64,000 nucleotides of DNA from JBJHDF01 sp050486405 (GTDB taxonomy: Bacteria; Pseudomonadota; Gammaproteobacteria; Pseudomonadales; Cellvibrionaceae). Below the pieces are notes generated by a model. The model was not told the origin of the DNA. It worked only from the letters and a program-made list of their open reading frames with translations, and ran no database searches. The stretch spans positions 29,489 through 93,488 of the forward strand of contig JBJHDF010000016.1 in NCBI GenBank assembly GCA_050486405.1, written 5' to 3'. Position 1 is the stretch's first letter; every line of letters starts with the position of its first letter. Position numbers and translations under genes: made by a program. Below are positions 38,554-51,961 of this stretch, in pieces.

Positions 38554-39083
38554 AGCTTTCCCGGGAAGACTGGCTGGTGCGGGGCCTGGCACTGCTGACC
38601 CGACTGGGACCGGAGCACCTGAAGGTGGACAGGCTCTGCGCCCACCTGAAAGTCACCAAGGGTTCCTTCTATCACCACTTCGCCAGCCGCGAAGCCTTTG
38701 TGGAAGCGCTGATGGATGACTGGCAGGCGCGCAACACCCGGGGCATCATCAAGGCGGTGGAAAGTATAGAGGAGTTGCGCCAGCGCAGTGCCACCCTGTC
38801 GGAACTGGTTCGCGGCGCCGACACCGGCCCGGAAAATGCCATCCGCGCCTGGGCCCGCTCAAACGATATCGTGGCCAGGCGCCTGGAGGCGGTGGATCGC
38901 GAGCGGGTGGAGTTCCTGACCCGGCTGATCGCCGGGCAACTGCCCGACCCCGAGCGTGCGGCGTTGATCGCCAAGCTGGTCTACGCCCACTTTGTGGGCG
39001 TGCAGCAGTTGCGGGGGTTGATCAGCGCCGAGGAGTGGCGAGCCATGGACGAACTGTTGCAGAAGGTCCTGACCCCACACTGA
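38550..39083 (+). CDS. TetR-family transcriptional regulator
   Basis: 177 residues from ATG 38550; the frame extends upstream but only as antisense-like sequence in the preceding gene. The N-terminal helix-turn-helix is LKVDRLCAHLKVTKGSFYHHFASREAFVEAL, the classical TetR recognition helix. The C-terminal domain (about 60-177) would bind an unknown ligand. Being second in the operon and downstream of a strong dyad, it is predicted to be autoregulated. Confidence 0.92.
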   Translation: MKLSREDWLVRGLALLTRLGPEHLKVDRLCAHLKVTKGSFYHHFASREAFVEALMDDWQARNTRGIIKAVESIEELRQRSATLSELVRGADTGPENAIRAWARSNDIVARRLEAVDRERVEFLTRLIAGQLPDPERAALIAKLVYAHFVGVQQLRGLISAEEWRAMDELLQKVLTPH

Positions 39084-39086
39084 ACC

Positions 39087-39464
39087 TCAGTTTTTGCGGC
39101 GGTTCGAACGGGTGGAGTTGTAGTCCTGGGCTTCCGCCCGGCCCTCATCGCCATTGTCCATGCTGGCACTCCGCTCGTGCGCCATGGGGCGCGGCGAAGT
39201 AGGGGGACGGGGCCCACCGCCACCGGCCTTGACACCACCGTGGTTATCGCAAAGGGACGGGTGCAGAATGACGTGAGGCGGGTTGTGATAGAACCGGGTG
39301 CCGTCATTGCACTCCATAAAGGCCCCAGCAAGATCCGCAGGGCCCTGCTGCATCTGCTGTGTCAGTTGCCTGGAGTCGGCCGCCTGTACGCCCAATGACG
39401 CCACCAGCACGAGTCCGGAGGCAAGGCTGGTAACCGCGCTGCTTTTCAGAAACAGAAGTTTCAT
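39087..39464 (-). CDS. Small secreted protein of unknown function
   Basis: 125 residues from ATG 39464: a clear signal peptide (MKLLFLKSSAVTSLASGLVL then ...GVQAADS). The mature part is about 98 residues, with two Cys (FMECNDGT and HPSLCDNHGG) that could form a disulfide, then a Pro/Gly-rich and charged tail (GGGGPRPPTSPRP). No family recognised. It converges with the TetR gene with a three-base gap. Confidence 0.65.
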   Translation of the reverse strand: MKLLFLKSSAVTSLASGLVLVASLGVQAADSRQLTQQMQQGPADLAGAFMECNDGTRFYHNPPHVILHPSLCDNHGGVKAGGGGPRPPTSPRPMAHERSASMDNGDEGRAEAQDYNSTRSNRRKN

Positions 39465-39641
39465 GGTGTGTTCCTCATTGTTTTTTGGGTTCGTACGGAG
39501 TGAGTCGCAACCCTGCGCAAAGCAGTTCAAACTTTTTTCCACACCGGGTTTGCCCCGCCTTGCTGACAACCGCTGTCGGCAATTCGTGCTATGGTGCTCG
39601 CCTTCGTGAAACGGAGTCTCTCTGGGAAAGGAGCACAAGGC

Positions 39642-40640
39642 ATGACGAGTCAGAATGAACTGGCCATCAACGCCCGCGGCCTGGTAAAGCATTTTGGCGA
39701 AACCCGCGCGGTGCGCGGCATTGACCTGCAGGTCAAGCGGGGCAGTGTCTACGGCGTGCTGGGCCCCAACGGCGCCGGCAAAACCACCAGTGTGCGCATG
39801 CTCGCCACGCTGCTGCCGCCGGATTTGGGCTCCGCCCAGGTACTGGGCTGCGATATAGTCCGGGACGCGGCCGAGCTGCGCTCGCGTATCAGTCTCACCG
39901 GTCAGTTTGCCTCGGTGGACGAAGACCTCTCCGGGCGGGAAAACCTGCTACTGCTGTCGCGCCTGCTGGGCTTTCGCGGCCGCGCCGCCCGGCAGCGGGC
40001 CGATGAACTGCTGGAGGCTTTCGATCTGGCCGACGCCGCCGACAAGCAGGTAAAAACCTACTCCGGGGGCATGCACCGCAAACTGGATATAGCCGCCTCC
40101 CTGATTGTGGTGCCGGAGCTGATTTTTCTCGACGAGCCCACCACCGGTCTCGACCCGCGCTCGCGCAATCAGGTGTGGGACATAGTGCGCGCCCTGGTGG
40201 CCGATGGCACCACCGTGCTGCTCACCACCCAGTATCTGGACGAGGCCGACCAGTTGGCGGATCGCATCGCTGTGATCGATCACGGCACCGTGATTGCCGA
40301 GGGCACGAGCCGCGAATTGAAAGCCTCGGTAGGTTCCGGCGTGCTGCACATCCGCCTGGCCGACGCCGGCCAGCGCGATCGCGCGCAAAAAATTCTGGGT
40401 GAACAGCTCGCCGCCACCATTCATCTGGAAAAAGACGCCGACGCCCTGTCCCTGCAGTTCTCCGACAGCGCTCGCGCCACCGCCGCACTGGCGGCGCTGC
40501 CGGCCGCCGGTATCGCCCTGAGCCAGTACTCCCTGGGACAACCCAGCCTCGACGAGGTGTTTCTGGCACTTACCGGCCACCCGGCGGAAGAACACGCCGA
40601 GTCCGACGCCGGGCCGGCAGAGGAAGGAGCAGGATCATGA
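39642..40640 (+). CDS. Drug-type ABC exporter, ATP-binding subunit (DrrA-like)
   Basis: 332 residues from ATG 39642 (AAAGGAG upstream). ABC motifs: Walker [21 protein letters not shown], signature [12 protein letters not shown], Walker [21 protein letters not shown]. The DrrA-type C-terminal extension is present and is used to dock the permease. The Q-loop region [19 protein letters not shown] is the daunorubicin-resistance subgroup pattern. Its stop overlaps the permease start by four bases. The substrate is unknown. Confidence 0.9.
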   Translation: MTSQNELAINARGLVKHFGETRAVRGIDLQVKRGSVYGVLGPNGAGKTTSVRMLATLLPPDLGSAQVLGCDIVRDAAELRSRISLTGQFASVDEDLSGRENLLLLSRLLGFRGRAARQRADELLEAFDLADAADKQVKTYSGGMHRKLDIAASLIVVPELIFLDEPTTGLDPRSRNQVWDIVRALVADGTTVLLTTQYLDEADQLADRIAVIDHGTVIAEGTSRELKASVGSGVLHIRLADAGQRDRAQKILGEQLAATIHLEKDADALSLQFSDSARATAALAALPAAGIALSQYSLGQPSLDEVFLALTGHPAEEHAESDAGPAEEGAGS

Positions 40641-41461
40641 ACGAACCCATCACTGAAAAAGGACTGCACGCCGCCATTATCGCCGGCCATCAAAGACCGC
40701 CGCGACCGGGTGCGCTGTCTAACGCGATCGCCTTCGGCTGGCGCGCCATGCTGAAAATGAAGTACATGCCGGAACAGATGTTCGATGTGCTCGTCACCCC
40801 CATTATGTTCACGGTGATGTTCACCTATCTGTTCGGCGGCGCTCTGGCCGGCTCGCCGGGGGACTATTTGCAGTTTCTGCTGCCGGGCATTCTCGCCCAG
40901 ACGGTGATTTTCATCTCGCTCTACACCGGCGTGAGCCTGAACACCGATATCGGCAAGGGCGTCTATGACCGCTTCAAGTCCATGCCCATCTGGATGCCGG
41001 CGCCCATCGCCGGCGCCATGCTCGGCGACATACTGCGCTACTCCATCGCGTCACTGATTGTGGTGACCATCGGCCTGCTGCTGGGCTATCGCCCCGGCAC
41101 CGGCGTAATCGGTGTGATCGGCTGCCTGCTGCTGCTCAACGTCTTCGGATTGGGACTGGCCTGGATCTTCACCACCCTGGGGCTGCTGCTGCGCTCGCCG
41201 GGGGCGGTGATGACCATCAGTTGGGTTTTTCTGATGCCCATCACCTTTGCCTCCAACATCTACGTGGACCCGGCCACCATGCCGGACTGGCTGCAATCCT
41301 TTGTCGCGGTCAACCCGGTCACGCATCTGGTCACTGCGTTGCGGGGCATCATGGACGGCAGCCTCACCCTGTTGCAGTTGCTCACCACTCTGGCAACGCC
41401 CCTGGTGCTGGCCAGCATCTTCGGCCCGTTGACCATGGTGTGCTACCGGCGCAAGCGCTGA
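40637..41461 (+). CDS. ABC-2 type permease (DrrB-like)
   Basis: 274 residues with six membrane helices. Features: [51 protein letters not shown] and the ABC-2 signature region [21 protein letters not shown], then [20 protein letters not shown]. It partners the upstream ATPase as an exporter of lipophilic compounds. Confidence 0.92.
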   Translation: MNEPITEKGLHAAIIAGHQRPPRPGALSNAIAFGWRAMLKMKYMPEQMFDVLVTPIMFTVMFTYLFGGALAGSPGDYLQFLLPGILAQTVIFISLYTGVSLNTDIGKGVYDRFKSMPIWMPAPIAGAMLGDILRYSIASLIVVTIGLLLGYRPGTGVIGVIGCLLLLNVFGLGLAWIFTTLGLLLRSPGAVMTISWVFLMPITFASNIYVDPATMPDWLQSFVAVNPVTHLVTALRGIMDGSLTLLQLLTTLATPLVLASIFGPLTMVCYRRKR

Positions 41462-41535
41462 CTTGACTCATGGCAACCTTTGTCGCTAGGGTTTGAGACA
41501 CCACCTGTCCACCAAGCCAGCGCAAGGTGACCACC

Positions 41536-42642
41536 ATGAGACATAGCACCATAAGGAATAGCCCCGTTAATCGTCGGCATTTTCTGCAGGGACTGGGCGG
41601 TATCACCCTGGCTTCGGGGCTAGGCCCCCTGGGCTTTGCCGAGCCCAGGCGCAAGATCGGTGTGGCGCTGCTGGGGCTGGGAAACTACAGCAGCACGCAG
41701 TTGGCACCGGCGCTGCAATTGACCGAGTATTGCGAACTGCGCGGCATAGTCACCGGCAGCCCGGAAAAGATCCCAGTCTGGCAGGAGCGGTACGGCATAC
41801 CCGACGCCAATGTTTACAGCTACGATACCCTGCCCGAGATCGCCGACAACCCGGATATAGACGTGGTCTATATCGTCACTCCCACCGGGGTACACATGAA
41901 GTACTCGGTGATGGCCGCCAACGCCGGCAAGCATGTCTGGTGCGAAAAGCCCATGGCCATGACCGTGCAGGAGTGTCAAACCATCATCGACACCTGCAAC
42001 CGCAACCGGGTGTTTCTCTCCATCGGCTACCGCATGCAGCACGAGCCCAACACCCGCACCATCATCGAGTACGCCTCGTCCCTGCCCTACGGCAAGATTC
42101 GCAAGGTGGACACCGTTGCCGCCTATCCCGGGCGCGGCAGCCCGGCGGACAACTGGCGCATGCAGCGCCATATGGGCGGCGGCGCCATGTACGACATAGG
42201 CGTTTATCCGGTCAACGCAGCCCGCTACAGCACCGGGCTGGAACCCCTGCGCATCACCGCCCGGCACGACAAGAGCCACCCGGAGATTTTTACGGAAGTG
42301 GACGAAACCACCTATTTCACCCTGGAATTCCCCGGAGACGTCATCGCCGAGTGTATGGCCAGTGTCGTCAGGCCCGGCAATCACCTGCGGGTAACCTGCG
42401 AGGAGGGTCACTACTACCTGGACCCTATGTCCACCTATACCGGGGTGCGCGGTGAGACCAGTGGCGGCACTCTGTTGAACAAGACCATCGCCAATCAGCA
42501 GGCGGCGCAAATGGACAACGACGCCCTGGCCATTGTCAACGGCACCCCGGCGCTGGTACCAGGGCAGGATGGATTGGAGGATGTCCGCGTGGTGGAGGCC
42601 GCCTTCCGCTCGGCCGCGCAGGGAAAGACCATCGACATCTGA
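41536..42642 (+). CDS. Tat-exported Gfo/Idh/MocA-family oxidoreductase
   Basis: 368 residues from ATG 41536 (AAGGTG upstream). A twin-arginine signal is visible (NRRHFLQGLGGITLASGLG), so the enzyme probably folds with its cofactor before export. The Rossmann domain is IGVALLGLGNYSSTQLAPAL. The dinucleotide-fold motif VYIVTPTGVHMKYS and EKPMAMT (catalytic Lys in EKP) follow, and the C-terminal domain has GGGAMYDIGVYPVNAARY. It resembles glucose-fructose oxidoreductase-type periplasmic enzymes. The sugar substrate is unknown. Confidence 0.88.
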   Translation: MRHSTIRNSPVNRRHFLQGLGGITLASGLGPLGFAEPRRKIGVALLGLGNYSSTQLAPALQLTEYCELRGIVTGSPEKIPVWQERYGIPDANVYSYDTLPEIADNPDIDVVYIVTPTGVHMKYSVMAANAGKHVWCEKPMAMTVQECQTIIDTCNRNRVFLSIGYRMQHEPNTRTIIEYASSLPYGKIRKVDTVAAYPGRGSPADNWRMQRHMGGGAMYDIGVYPVNAARYSTGLEPLRITARHDKSHPEIFTEVDETTYFTLEFPGDVIAECMASVVRPGNHLRVTCEEGHYYLDPMSTYTGVRGETSGGTLLNKTIANQQAAQMDNDALAIVNGTPALVPGQDGLEDVRVVEAAFRSAAQGKTIDI

Positions 42643-42644
42643 CG

Positions 42645-43481
42645 TCAGCGACCGTTTTTGTCCGTCATCTGCCGCCGCAGGGCGGTGATAACGGGTATGA
42701 CCTCCGGGCGCAACTGGCGCCAAAGATAGAAGGACTCGGCGGCCTGCCCCACCAGCATGCCCAGGCCATCGGCGATACGCGCCGCGCCCCGTGCCTCGGC
42801 CCACTGCAAAAACAACGTCGGTTCGGGGCCGTACATCATGTCGTAGCAACTGGCGCCGGGCGCCAACAGGTCGTCGGGCAGTGGCGGCATCTCACCCTTC
42901 AGACTGGCGGAGGTGCCGTTGATCACCAGATCAAACTGCCGTCCGGCCAGCTTGTCGTAGGGAAGCGCCTGAATATCGCCCAGATCGTGAAAGCCCTTGG
43001 CCAGTTGCTCGGCCTTATGCAGGGTGCGGTTGGCGATCGCCAGCGCCGCAGGTTTCTGCTCCAGCAACGGCTCGAGCACACCACGCACCGCGCCCCCGGC
43101 GCCGAGAATCAGCACCCGCTTGCCGGCGATCTCCCAACCGAGATTGTGCATGTCATTGATCATGCCAATGCCGTCGGTGTTGTCCCCCAGTACCGTCTCG
43201 TCGCCCTGCAACACCAGGGTGTTGACGGCGCCGGCCCGGCGCGCCCGGGGAGTGAGACGCGCAGCGTAGCTGTAGGCGTCCTGTTTGAAGGGCACGGTCA
43301 CATTCAGGCCACGGCCACCGTTGGCAAAAAATTCGTCGGCGGCCTGATTGAAGCCGCCCTCGTCCACCAGTTGTTTGCTGTAGGCCATGTCCTGACCGGT
43401 CTGTTCGGCAAACTGCCGGTGAATCAGCGGTGACTTGCTGTGAGCGATGGGGTTGCCGAATACTGCGTAAGCGTCAGTCAT
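42645..43481 (-). CDS. aroE: Shikimate dehydrogenase AroE
   Basis: 278 residues. The substrate-binding site is [21 protein letters not shown]. The catalytic Lys is in [11 protein letters not shown]. The NADP motif is [17 protein letters not shown], followed by [13 protein letters not shown] and [11 protein letters not shown]. It reduces dehydroshikimate in the aromatic amino-acid pathway. Last of the dprA-tsaC-hemF-aroE group; it starts 12 bases after hemF. Confidence 0.97.
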   Translation of the reverse strand: MTDAYAVFGNPIAHSKSPLIHRQFAEQTGQDMAYSKQLVDEGGFNQAADEFFANGGRGLNVTVPFKQDAYSYAARLTPRARRAGAVNTLVLQGDETVLGDNTDGIGMINDMHNLGWEIAGKRVLILGAGGAVRGVLEPLLEQKPAALAIANRTLHKAEQLAKGFHDLGDIQALPYDKLAGRQFDLVINGTSASLKGEMPPLPDDLLAPGASCYDMMYGPEPTLFLQWAEARGAARIADGLGMLVGQAAESFYLWRQLRPEVIPVITALRRQMTDKNGR

Positions 43482-43493
43482 AGTGGTTCCATT

Positions 43494-45088
<1,595 letters not shown>

Positions 45089-45193
45089 ATCACGGGTACC
45101 TTGGGGACAAGAGGCGGAAAGCGAGAACAGGACGCAGGCAGTGGATGGCCCTGCGTAAAAAACGCGCAAATCTACCCCAATTGACCGCCGAGT

Positions 45194-46333
45194 TCAAGGC
45201 AGGCAGCGCTGGTAGGCGGCGCCTTCGCGCTGCACCAGGCCCTTGATCTCCAGGCTGATCAGGTGCGCGGCCACAGCGCCGATGGCCAACTGGCTGCGAT
45301 TGGCCAGTTCCTCGGCATCCGCCGGATCGTAGCCCAGGCTGTCCAGCAGCAGGTGCTCCTCGGCGCTCAGTCCGGGCAGCCTCGGCAAGTCCACCTCGGG
45401 CACACCGGCCGCGGTGCTTTCATCGCGCTTCAGGGCCAACAGGCCATGGAGTTCCTCGACGATATCGGCGGCGGTTTCCACCAGTTTCGCCCCCTGCTGA
45501 ATCAGCCGGTGGCAGCCGCGGGCCAGAGGGTTGTGAATGGAACCGGGAATGGCAAACACCTCCCGATTCTGGGCCAGAGCATGGCGGGCGGTAATCAGGG
45601 AACCGCTGCGCAGCGCCGCTTCCACCACCAGCACCCCACAGGACAGGCCGCTGATGATGCGATTGCGCTGGGGGAAATGGGACGGTTGCGGACCCGTGCC
45701 CGGGGGGAATTCCGAAACCAGAGCACCGCCACCGGCCAGGATGCGCTCCGCCAGCGCCCGGTGTCGCGCCGGATACGTGCGATCGACGCCGGTACCCAGC
45801 ACCGCCACCGTCGCGCCCTCCGCCTCCAGTGCCCCCTCGTGGGCGGCGCCGTCCACCCCGGCAGCCAGACCGCTGGTGACGGCAAAACCGGCGTCCGCCA
45901 GACAGCGGGCAAACTGCCGGCTGTTGTCGCGGCCAGCGCCACTGGGATTGCGGCTGCCAACAATACCGATCTGCGGCAGGCTGAGGGCCGAAACAGCGCC
46001 CTTCACGTAGAGCAGAGGTGGTGCCCGGGAAACATCCCGCAGCAGCGCCGGGTAATCCGGGTGGGCCGGGGTCAGTGCCTGCACCTCCGGGTGATCCGTG
46101 AGCCACTGCAGGTCCCGCCGCGCTGCCTTCACCGCCGCGCAGTCCGCCGCGTCCTGCTGAACCTGCGCCAGCATTGCCAGTGCATCTTCGCCGAGCATAT
46201 CCTGCAATGAGTCCAGGGGTGCATCGAGAACGGCAGCCGCGCTACCAAAGGTATCCAGAAGTTGCCAGAAACGGGTCGGTCCCAGGCTGGGAAGCCGCTG
46301 CAATACGAGGATAGGATAGAGGGGGTCTGCCAT
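45194..46333 (-). CDS. dprA: DNA-processing protein DprA (Smf)
   Basis: 379 residues. N-terminal SAM-like domain; Rossmann domain with IGIVGSRNPSGAGRDNSRQFA, VTSGLAAGVDGAAHEGALEA, VLGTGVDRTYPARH, SEFPPGTGPQPSHFPQRNRI and REVFAIPGSIHNPLARGCHRL. A C-terminal winged helix ends the protein. DprA loads RecA on incoming single-stranded DNA in natural transformation; with ComM in this window it suggests competence potential. Confidence 0.96.
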   Translation of the reverse strand: MADPLYPILVLQRLPSLGPTRFWQLLDTFGSAAAVLDAPLDSLQDMLGEDALAMLAQVQQDAADCAAVKAARRDLQWLTDHPEVQALTPAHPDYPALLRDVSRAPPLLYVKGAVSALSLPQIGIVGSRNPSGAGRDNSRQFARCLADAGFAVTSGLAAGVDGAAHEGALEAEGATVAVLGTGVDRTYPARHRALAERILAGGGALVSEFPPGTGPQPSHFPQRNRIISGLSCGVLVVEAALRSGSLITARHALAQNREVFAIPGSIHNPLARGCHRLIQQGAKLVETAADIVEELHGLLALKRDESTAAGVPEVDLPRLPGLSAEEHLLLDSLGYDPADAEELANRSQLAIGAVAAHLISLEIKGLVQREGAAYQRCLP

Positions 46334-46383
46334 GGTTCATCCTTGAACGTCGGGTTGTATTTGCGGTGTTCTATTTACAGCAC

Positions 46384-46418
46384 CAACACGGCGCCACCAT
46401 GACGGCGGTGCCGTGTTG
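46384..46418 (-). terminator. Inverted repeat between the LysM gene and dprA
   Basis: CAACACGGC and GCCGTGTTG form a 9-base stem around a partly paired inner region, eight bases after the LysM gene stop. It lacks a strong T-run, so it may be a weak terminator. Confidence 0.4.
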
Positions 46419-46425
46419 ACGTATA

Positions 46426-47475
46426 TCAGGGATTGCGCAGCCGGTCGTTCACCGCCAGCGGGCGCTGGGCCTCCAGCACAATACCGAAGCTCATCTTCTC
46501 AAAAGTGCGGAACACCATCAACAGGCCGGCACGCTCATCGGGCAATTGCACCTGACCCCGGCGAACCCGGTCACGCACCACCTCACCGCGCTTGTACACG
46601 GCCATGACGTCCCCCACCTGCAAGCCATCCCGCTCGCCTCGGTTGATCATCACCACGTCCATACGACCAACCTGGCTGATACCACGCTCCACAGCGATGA
46701 TCTGGCCGGTGGCTACATCGACGTCCGGCGCCCGGGGCACGAAGATGGATTCCACCGCGCGCTCCTCGCTGGACAACAGCCGGTCGCCGGGGCGGATCTC
46801 CTCGTCGGAACGGATGATATCCAGGGTAATCACATCCCGCTCGAAGCCGCGGACCCGACCGGAGCCAACGTCCAGGGCGTGAACTCCCAGTACTTCCCGG
46901 GTGTCCGGATCCACAAAGGTTTCGCCCTTGCGGTAGATGCCGTAGCTGTCCACGTCTTCGTCAATGTCTCCCCGGGCGTAGGCACGGTCACCGGCACCGA
47001 CAATGATCCGCCCTTCGATTCCCGCCAGCATATGGGGAACCCGATCCAGCACACCCGGCTCAACGATGCGGCTGCGGGACAGGAAACTGCTGATGCGGTC
47101 CAGGGGGATGGCGGGGATGGCGTCATCCGCAGGCAATACCCGCACCCGCGGGCGCAGGCGGCCATCCTCTCCACGTCCGGTATCCGGCGTCATCTGTACC
47201 GGCCGCTCCACGGTCAACCGGGGCTGGCCGTCTACATAGATCAGACGCACCACATCGCCAGGGAAAATAAGGTGGGGATTCTCGATCTGGGGGTTGGCGT
47301 GCCAGACTTCCGGCCACAGCCAGGGCGCCTCCAGAAAGCGGCTGGAGATATCCCAGAGGGTATCGCCCTCCACCACCACATACTCTTCCGGGTGGTTGGA
47401 ACGAAAGCCGTTGTCAGCCCAGCTGGAAAGGCTCACCAGCAACGCGGCAACCAGTGCAGTTATCATTTTTTTCAT
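46426..47475 (-). CDS. LysM-domain envelope protein
   Basis: 349 residues. A signal peptide (MKKMITALVAALLVSLSSWA) is followed directly by one LysM domain at about 30-80 (EEYVVVEGDTLWDISSRFL ... WPEVWHANPQIENPHLIFPGD), which binds peptidoglycan. The remaining 260 residues are beta-rich and unrecognised. An ortholog sits in the same place in Pseudomonas, between dprA and def, so it is a conserved envelope factor of unclear role. It is divergent from def. Confidence 0.88.
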   Translation of the reverse strand: MKKMITALVAALLVSLSSWADNGFRSNHPEEYVVVEGDTLWDISSRFLEAPWLWPEVWHANPQIENPHLIFPGDVVRLIYVDGQPRLTVERPVQMTPDTGRGEDGRLRPRVRVLPADDAIPAIPLDRISSFLSRSRIVEPGVLDRVPHMLAGIEGRIIVGAGDRAYARGDIDEDVDSYGIYRKGETFVDPDTREVLGVHALDVGSGRVRGFERDVITLDIIRSDEEIRPGDRLLSSEERAVESIFVPRAPDVDVATGQIIAVERGISQVGRMDVVMINRGERDGLQVGDVMAVYKRGEVVRDRVRRGQVQLPDERAGLLMVFRTFEKMSFGIVLEAQRPLAVNDRLRNP

Positions 47476-47643
47476 AGAAACCGATCCTGTTTTATTCGGT
47501 CCCGGGGGCAGATAGGCGTTATAATGGCCTGTACGCTGCCAACAGGAGCCTTTTGGCTGGTCCCATTGATCAGGGTAAATCCTGTACGATCATAATGTTA
47601 GCAGCGATTGTTACCTTTTTACTAGAGGTTTATCACAAAGACC

Positions 47644-48150
47644 ATGGCCATACTGGACATACTGGAGTTTCCAGACCCCAGATTGCGCACCGTCGCCAAG
47701 CCTGTGCAGACGGTGGATGCGGCCGTGCGCGCGCTCATCGACGACATGTTCGAGACCATGTACAAGGCGCCGGGCATAGGCCTGGCGGCCACCCAGGTCA
47801 ATGTGCACCAGCGTATCGTGGTCATCGACGTCAGCGACGACCAGAGCCAGCCACTGGTGTTCATCAACCCGGAAGTCACCGTGCTGGACGGGGAACTCCA
47901 GGACTACGACGAGGGCTGCCTGTCGGTGCCCGGCTTTTACGAAACCGTAGAGCGCCCGCGCAAGGTGCGGGTGGAAGCCCTGGACCGCGACGGCAAGGCC
48001 TTCACTCTGGAGCCCGAAGGTCTGCTGGCCGTGTGCATCCAGCACGAGCTGGATCACCTCAACGGCAAGCTGTTCGTCGACTATGTGTCGCCCATCAAGC
48101 GTCAGCGTATTCGCAAGAAGCTGGAAAAACAACACCGCCTGAGAGCCTGA
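47644..48150 (+). CDS. def: Peptide deformylase Def
   Basis: 168 residues. Metal and active-site motifs: [21 protein letters not shown] (Cys ligand) and [12 protein letters not shown] (two His ligands and the catalytic Glu). It removes formyl groups from nascent proteins. First gene of def-fmt-rsmB-trkA. Confidence 0.98.
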   Translation: MAILDILEFPDPRLRTVAKPVQTVDAAVRALIDDMFETMYKAPGIGLAATQVNVHQRIVVIDVSDDQSQPLVFINPEVTVLDGELQDYDEGCLSVPGFYETVERPRKVRVEALDRDGKAFTLEPEGLLAVCIQHELDHLNGKLFVDYVSPIKRQRIRKKLEKQHRLRA

Positions 48151-48173
48151 CCCACCGCCAGGACCCCTCGACT

Positions 48174-49138
<965 letters not shown>

Positions 49139-49142
<4 letters not shown>

Positions 49143-50446
49143 ACACCCGCGCCACCGCCGCCCGGGTATTGGGCCAGATACTGACCGGCAGCGGCTCCCT
49201 GTCCAGCCTGTTGCCGGACGCCCAGTCCTCCCTCAAGGAAAGTGAGCGCCCACTTCTGCAAGAGCTGTGCTACGGCACCCTGCGCTGGCAACCGCGCCTG
49301 GACCTCTACCTGCAACAACTGCTGGACAAACCCCTGCGTGCCAAGGACAGCGACGTCCAGGCCCTGTTGCTGCTGGGCCTCTACCAGCTCATCCATATGC
49401 GCATCCCGGACCACGCCGCCATCAGCGAAACCGTGGATGCCAGCCGGCAACTGAAAAAGCCCTGGGCCAGCGGCCTGATCAACGGCGTGCTGCGTCGCTT
49501 TCAGCGCGAGGGCGATACCCTGACCACCGAGCTGCAGGGCAATCCGGTGTTTGCAAGCGCTCACCCACAGTGGCTGATCGGCGCTCTGGGCAAGGCCTGG
49601 CCGGACCAGCGCGACGCCATCCTCGACGCCAACAACCGGCATCCACCCTTTACCCTGCGCCTCAATACCCGGCACAGCAGCCGGGATGAGTACCTGGCGC
49701 AGCTGTCAGCAGCCGGCATTGTCGCCCGGGCCACGCCCTTCAGCCCTTACGGCCTGACCCTGGAGCAACCCTGCGACCCGCGCACCCTGCCCGGCTTCGC
49801 CGAAGGACTGATCAGCGTGCAGGACGAAGCTGCACAACTGGCCGCTGACCTGCTGGCCCCGACCACGGGTCAGCGGGTGCTGGACGCCTGCTGCGCCCCC
49901 GGCGGTAAAACCGGCCATCTGCTGGAGCGGCAGCCCGAGCTGATACTCACCGCTCTGGACAGCGACGCCCGCCGCCTGCCCCGGGTGGAGGAAAACCTCG
50001 CCCGCCTCCAGATCAATGCCCCCGAATCCAAGGTAAAAGTACTCTGCGGCGATGCCACGGAGCCCGCGAGCTGGTGGGACGGCCAGACCTTTGACCGCAT
50101 ACTGCTGGACGCGCCCTGCTCCGCCAGCGGCATCATCCGCCGCCAGCCGGACATCAAGGTGCTGCGCACCCCGGACGACATACAGCGGCTGGCGGAACTG
50201 CAGGGCTGCCTGCTCGACAGCCTCTGGCCCCTGCTGGCCCCCGGCGGCCGGCTGGTCTACGCCACCTGCTCGGTACTGCCCCGGGAAAACACCCGGGTGG
50301 TGGAGGCTTTTGTGGCGCGTCAGCCGGAGGTTCACTGTGAGATTCTGGAGGCCGACTGGGGCCTGCCCCAGCCCTGCGGCCGGCAACTGTTGCCGCAAGT
50401 CGACGGCCACGACGGTTTTTACTACGCAGTACTGACCAAGCCCTGA
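49139..50446 (+). CDS. rsmB: 16S rRNA (cytosine967-C5)-methyltransferase RsmB
   Basis: 435 residues: N-terminal NusB-like domain (ARVLGQILTGSGSLSSLLP ... LLLGLYQLIHMRIPDHAAI) and a Fmu methyltransferase domain. The SAM motif is VLDACCAPGGKTGHLLE. The DRILLDAPCSASGIIRRQPD loop contributes one key Cys, and the catalytic one is in YATCSVLPRENTRVV. It methylates C967 of 16S rRNA. GTG 49139 overlaps fmt by four bases. Confidence 0.96.
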
Positions 50447-50557
50447 AGCGCTTTCGGGGACAAGCAGACGACAAGGTGGCAGCAAATAGGCTAACCTAGC
50501 GCGCAACGCACAAGCGGCCCCGACGCCGCAACATTGCTCTGCGGGAACCCGGAGACC

Positions 50558-51946
50558 ATGAAAATCATTATTCTCGGTGCAGGTCAGGTGGGCGGCAGCC
50601 TGGCCGAACACCTGGCCAGTGAAGCCAACGATATCACCGTGATCGATATCAACGAACAGCGCCTGCGGGCGTTGCGCGACCGGCTGGATATCCGCGTAGT
50701 TACCGGCGAGGGCTCTCACCCGGACGTGCTGGTGCAGGCGGGCATCGAAGACGCCGACATGCTGGTGGCGGTCACCAGCAACGACGAAATCAACATGGTG
50801 GCCTGTCAGGTTGCCTTCAGCCTGTTCCGCACCCCCACCAAGATCGCCCGGGTGCGCGCCGGCGCCTACCTCACCTACAGCAAACTGTTTGACGACGGCG
50901 CCATTCCCATTGACGTATTGATCAGCCCCGAACAACTGGTCTCCGATTACATTCACCGCCTGATCGAACAACCCGGCGCCCTGCAGGTGCTGGATTTCGC
51001 CAGGGGCAAGGTGCAACTGGTGGCGGTCAAGGCCTACCACGGCGGTCCGCTGGTGGGGCAGGAGTTGCGCTTTCTGCGCCAGCACATGCCCGGTATCGAT
51101 ACCCGGGTCGCCGCCATCTATCGGCGCAACCGCGCCATCATGCCCACCGGCTCCACCGTGATCGAAGCCGATGACGAAGTCTTTTTTATCGCCGCCAAAG
51201 GCGATATCCGCGCCGTGATGAGCGAACTGCGACGCCTCGAAACCGCCTACAAGCGCATCGTCATCGCCGGCGGCGGCAACATCGGCATGCGCCTGGCGAA
51301 AAAACTCGAAGGCCGCTACAACGTGCGCATTATCGAGCACAACAAGATCCGCAGCGCCCATCTGTCCGAGCGACTGGAACGCACCATCGTGCTCCAGGGC
51401 CACGCCTCGGACCGGGATCTGCTGCTGGAAGAAAACATCGAAGACACGGACGTGTTTCTCGCCCTCACCAACGACGACGAAGCCAACATCATGTCGTCCA
51501 TGCTGGCCAAGCGACTGGGCGCGCGCAAGGTGATGACCATCATCAACAACCCCGCCTATGTGGATCTGGTGCAGGGCGGCGATATCGACATCGCCATTTC
51601 GCCCCAGACCACCACCATCGGCAGCCTGCTCACCCACGTGCGCCGGGGCGACATGGTGAACGTGCACTCCCTGCGCCGCGGCGCCGCCGAAGCCATCGAA
51701 CTGATTGCCCACGGCGATCGGGATTCATCCAAGATTGTGGGCAGGGCCCTCGAGGACATCGATCTGCCCGAGGGTGCCAACATCGGCGCCATTGTGCGCG
51801 ACAAGGAAGACGGCAGCAGCGAAGTGCTGATCGCCCACGACGATGTGGTGGTGCAATCCGGGGATCACGTGATTGTCTTCCTTCTGGAAAAAAGACACAT
51901 CCGCGATATCGAAAAACTCTTCCAGGTGGGTTTCACCTTCTTCTGA
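50558..51946 (+). CDS. trkA: Trk potassium uptake regulatory subunit TrkA
   Basis: 462 residues, two tandem RCK units. NAD-binding motifs are [19 protein letters not shown] at the N-terminus and [19 protein letters not shown] at mid-protein, each followed by a TrkA-C domain. It gates TrkH in response to nucleotides. ATG 50558 has GGAG upstream. trkH follows after 15 bases. Confidence 0.97.
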   Translation: MKIIILGAGQVGGSLAEHLASEANDITVIDINEQRLRALRDRLDIRVVTGEGSHPDVLVQAGIEDADMLVAVTSNDEINMVACQVAFSLFRTPTKIARVRAGAYLTYSKLFDDGAIPIDVLISPEQLVSDYIHRLIEQPGALQVLDFARGKVQLVAVKAYHGGPLVGQELRFLRQHMPGIDTRVAAIYRRNRAIMPTGSTVIEADDEVFFIAAKGDIRAVMSELRRLETAYKRIVIAGGGNIGMRLAKKLEGRYNVRIIEHNKIRSAHLSERLERTIVLQGHASDRDLLLEENIEDTDVFLALTNDDEANIMSSMLAKRLGARKVMTIINNPAYVDLVQGGDIDIAISPQTTTIGSLLTHVRRGDMVNVHSLRRGAAEAIELIAHGDRDSSKIVGRALEDIDLPEGANIGAIVRDKEDGSSEVLIAHDDVVVQSGDHVIVFLLEKRHIRDIEKLFQVGFTFF

Positions 51947-51961
51947 CGGACCGGGGCCACT

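Noticed and set aside
47553..48173. Upstream extension of fmt through def
   Set aside because: def is unmistakable in another frame; ATG 48174 gives the normal Fmt N-terminus.
49706..51712. 668-codon minus-strand frame opposite rsmB and trkA
   Set aside because: Spans two real genes in antisense, rich in His/Gln/Gly as expected for a shadow frame.
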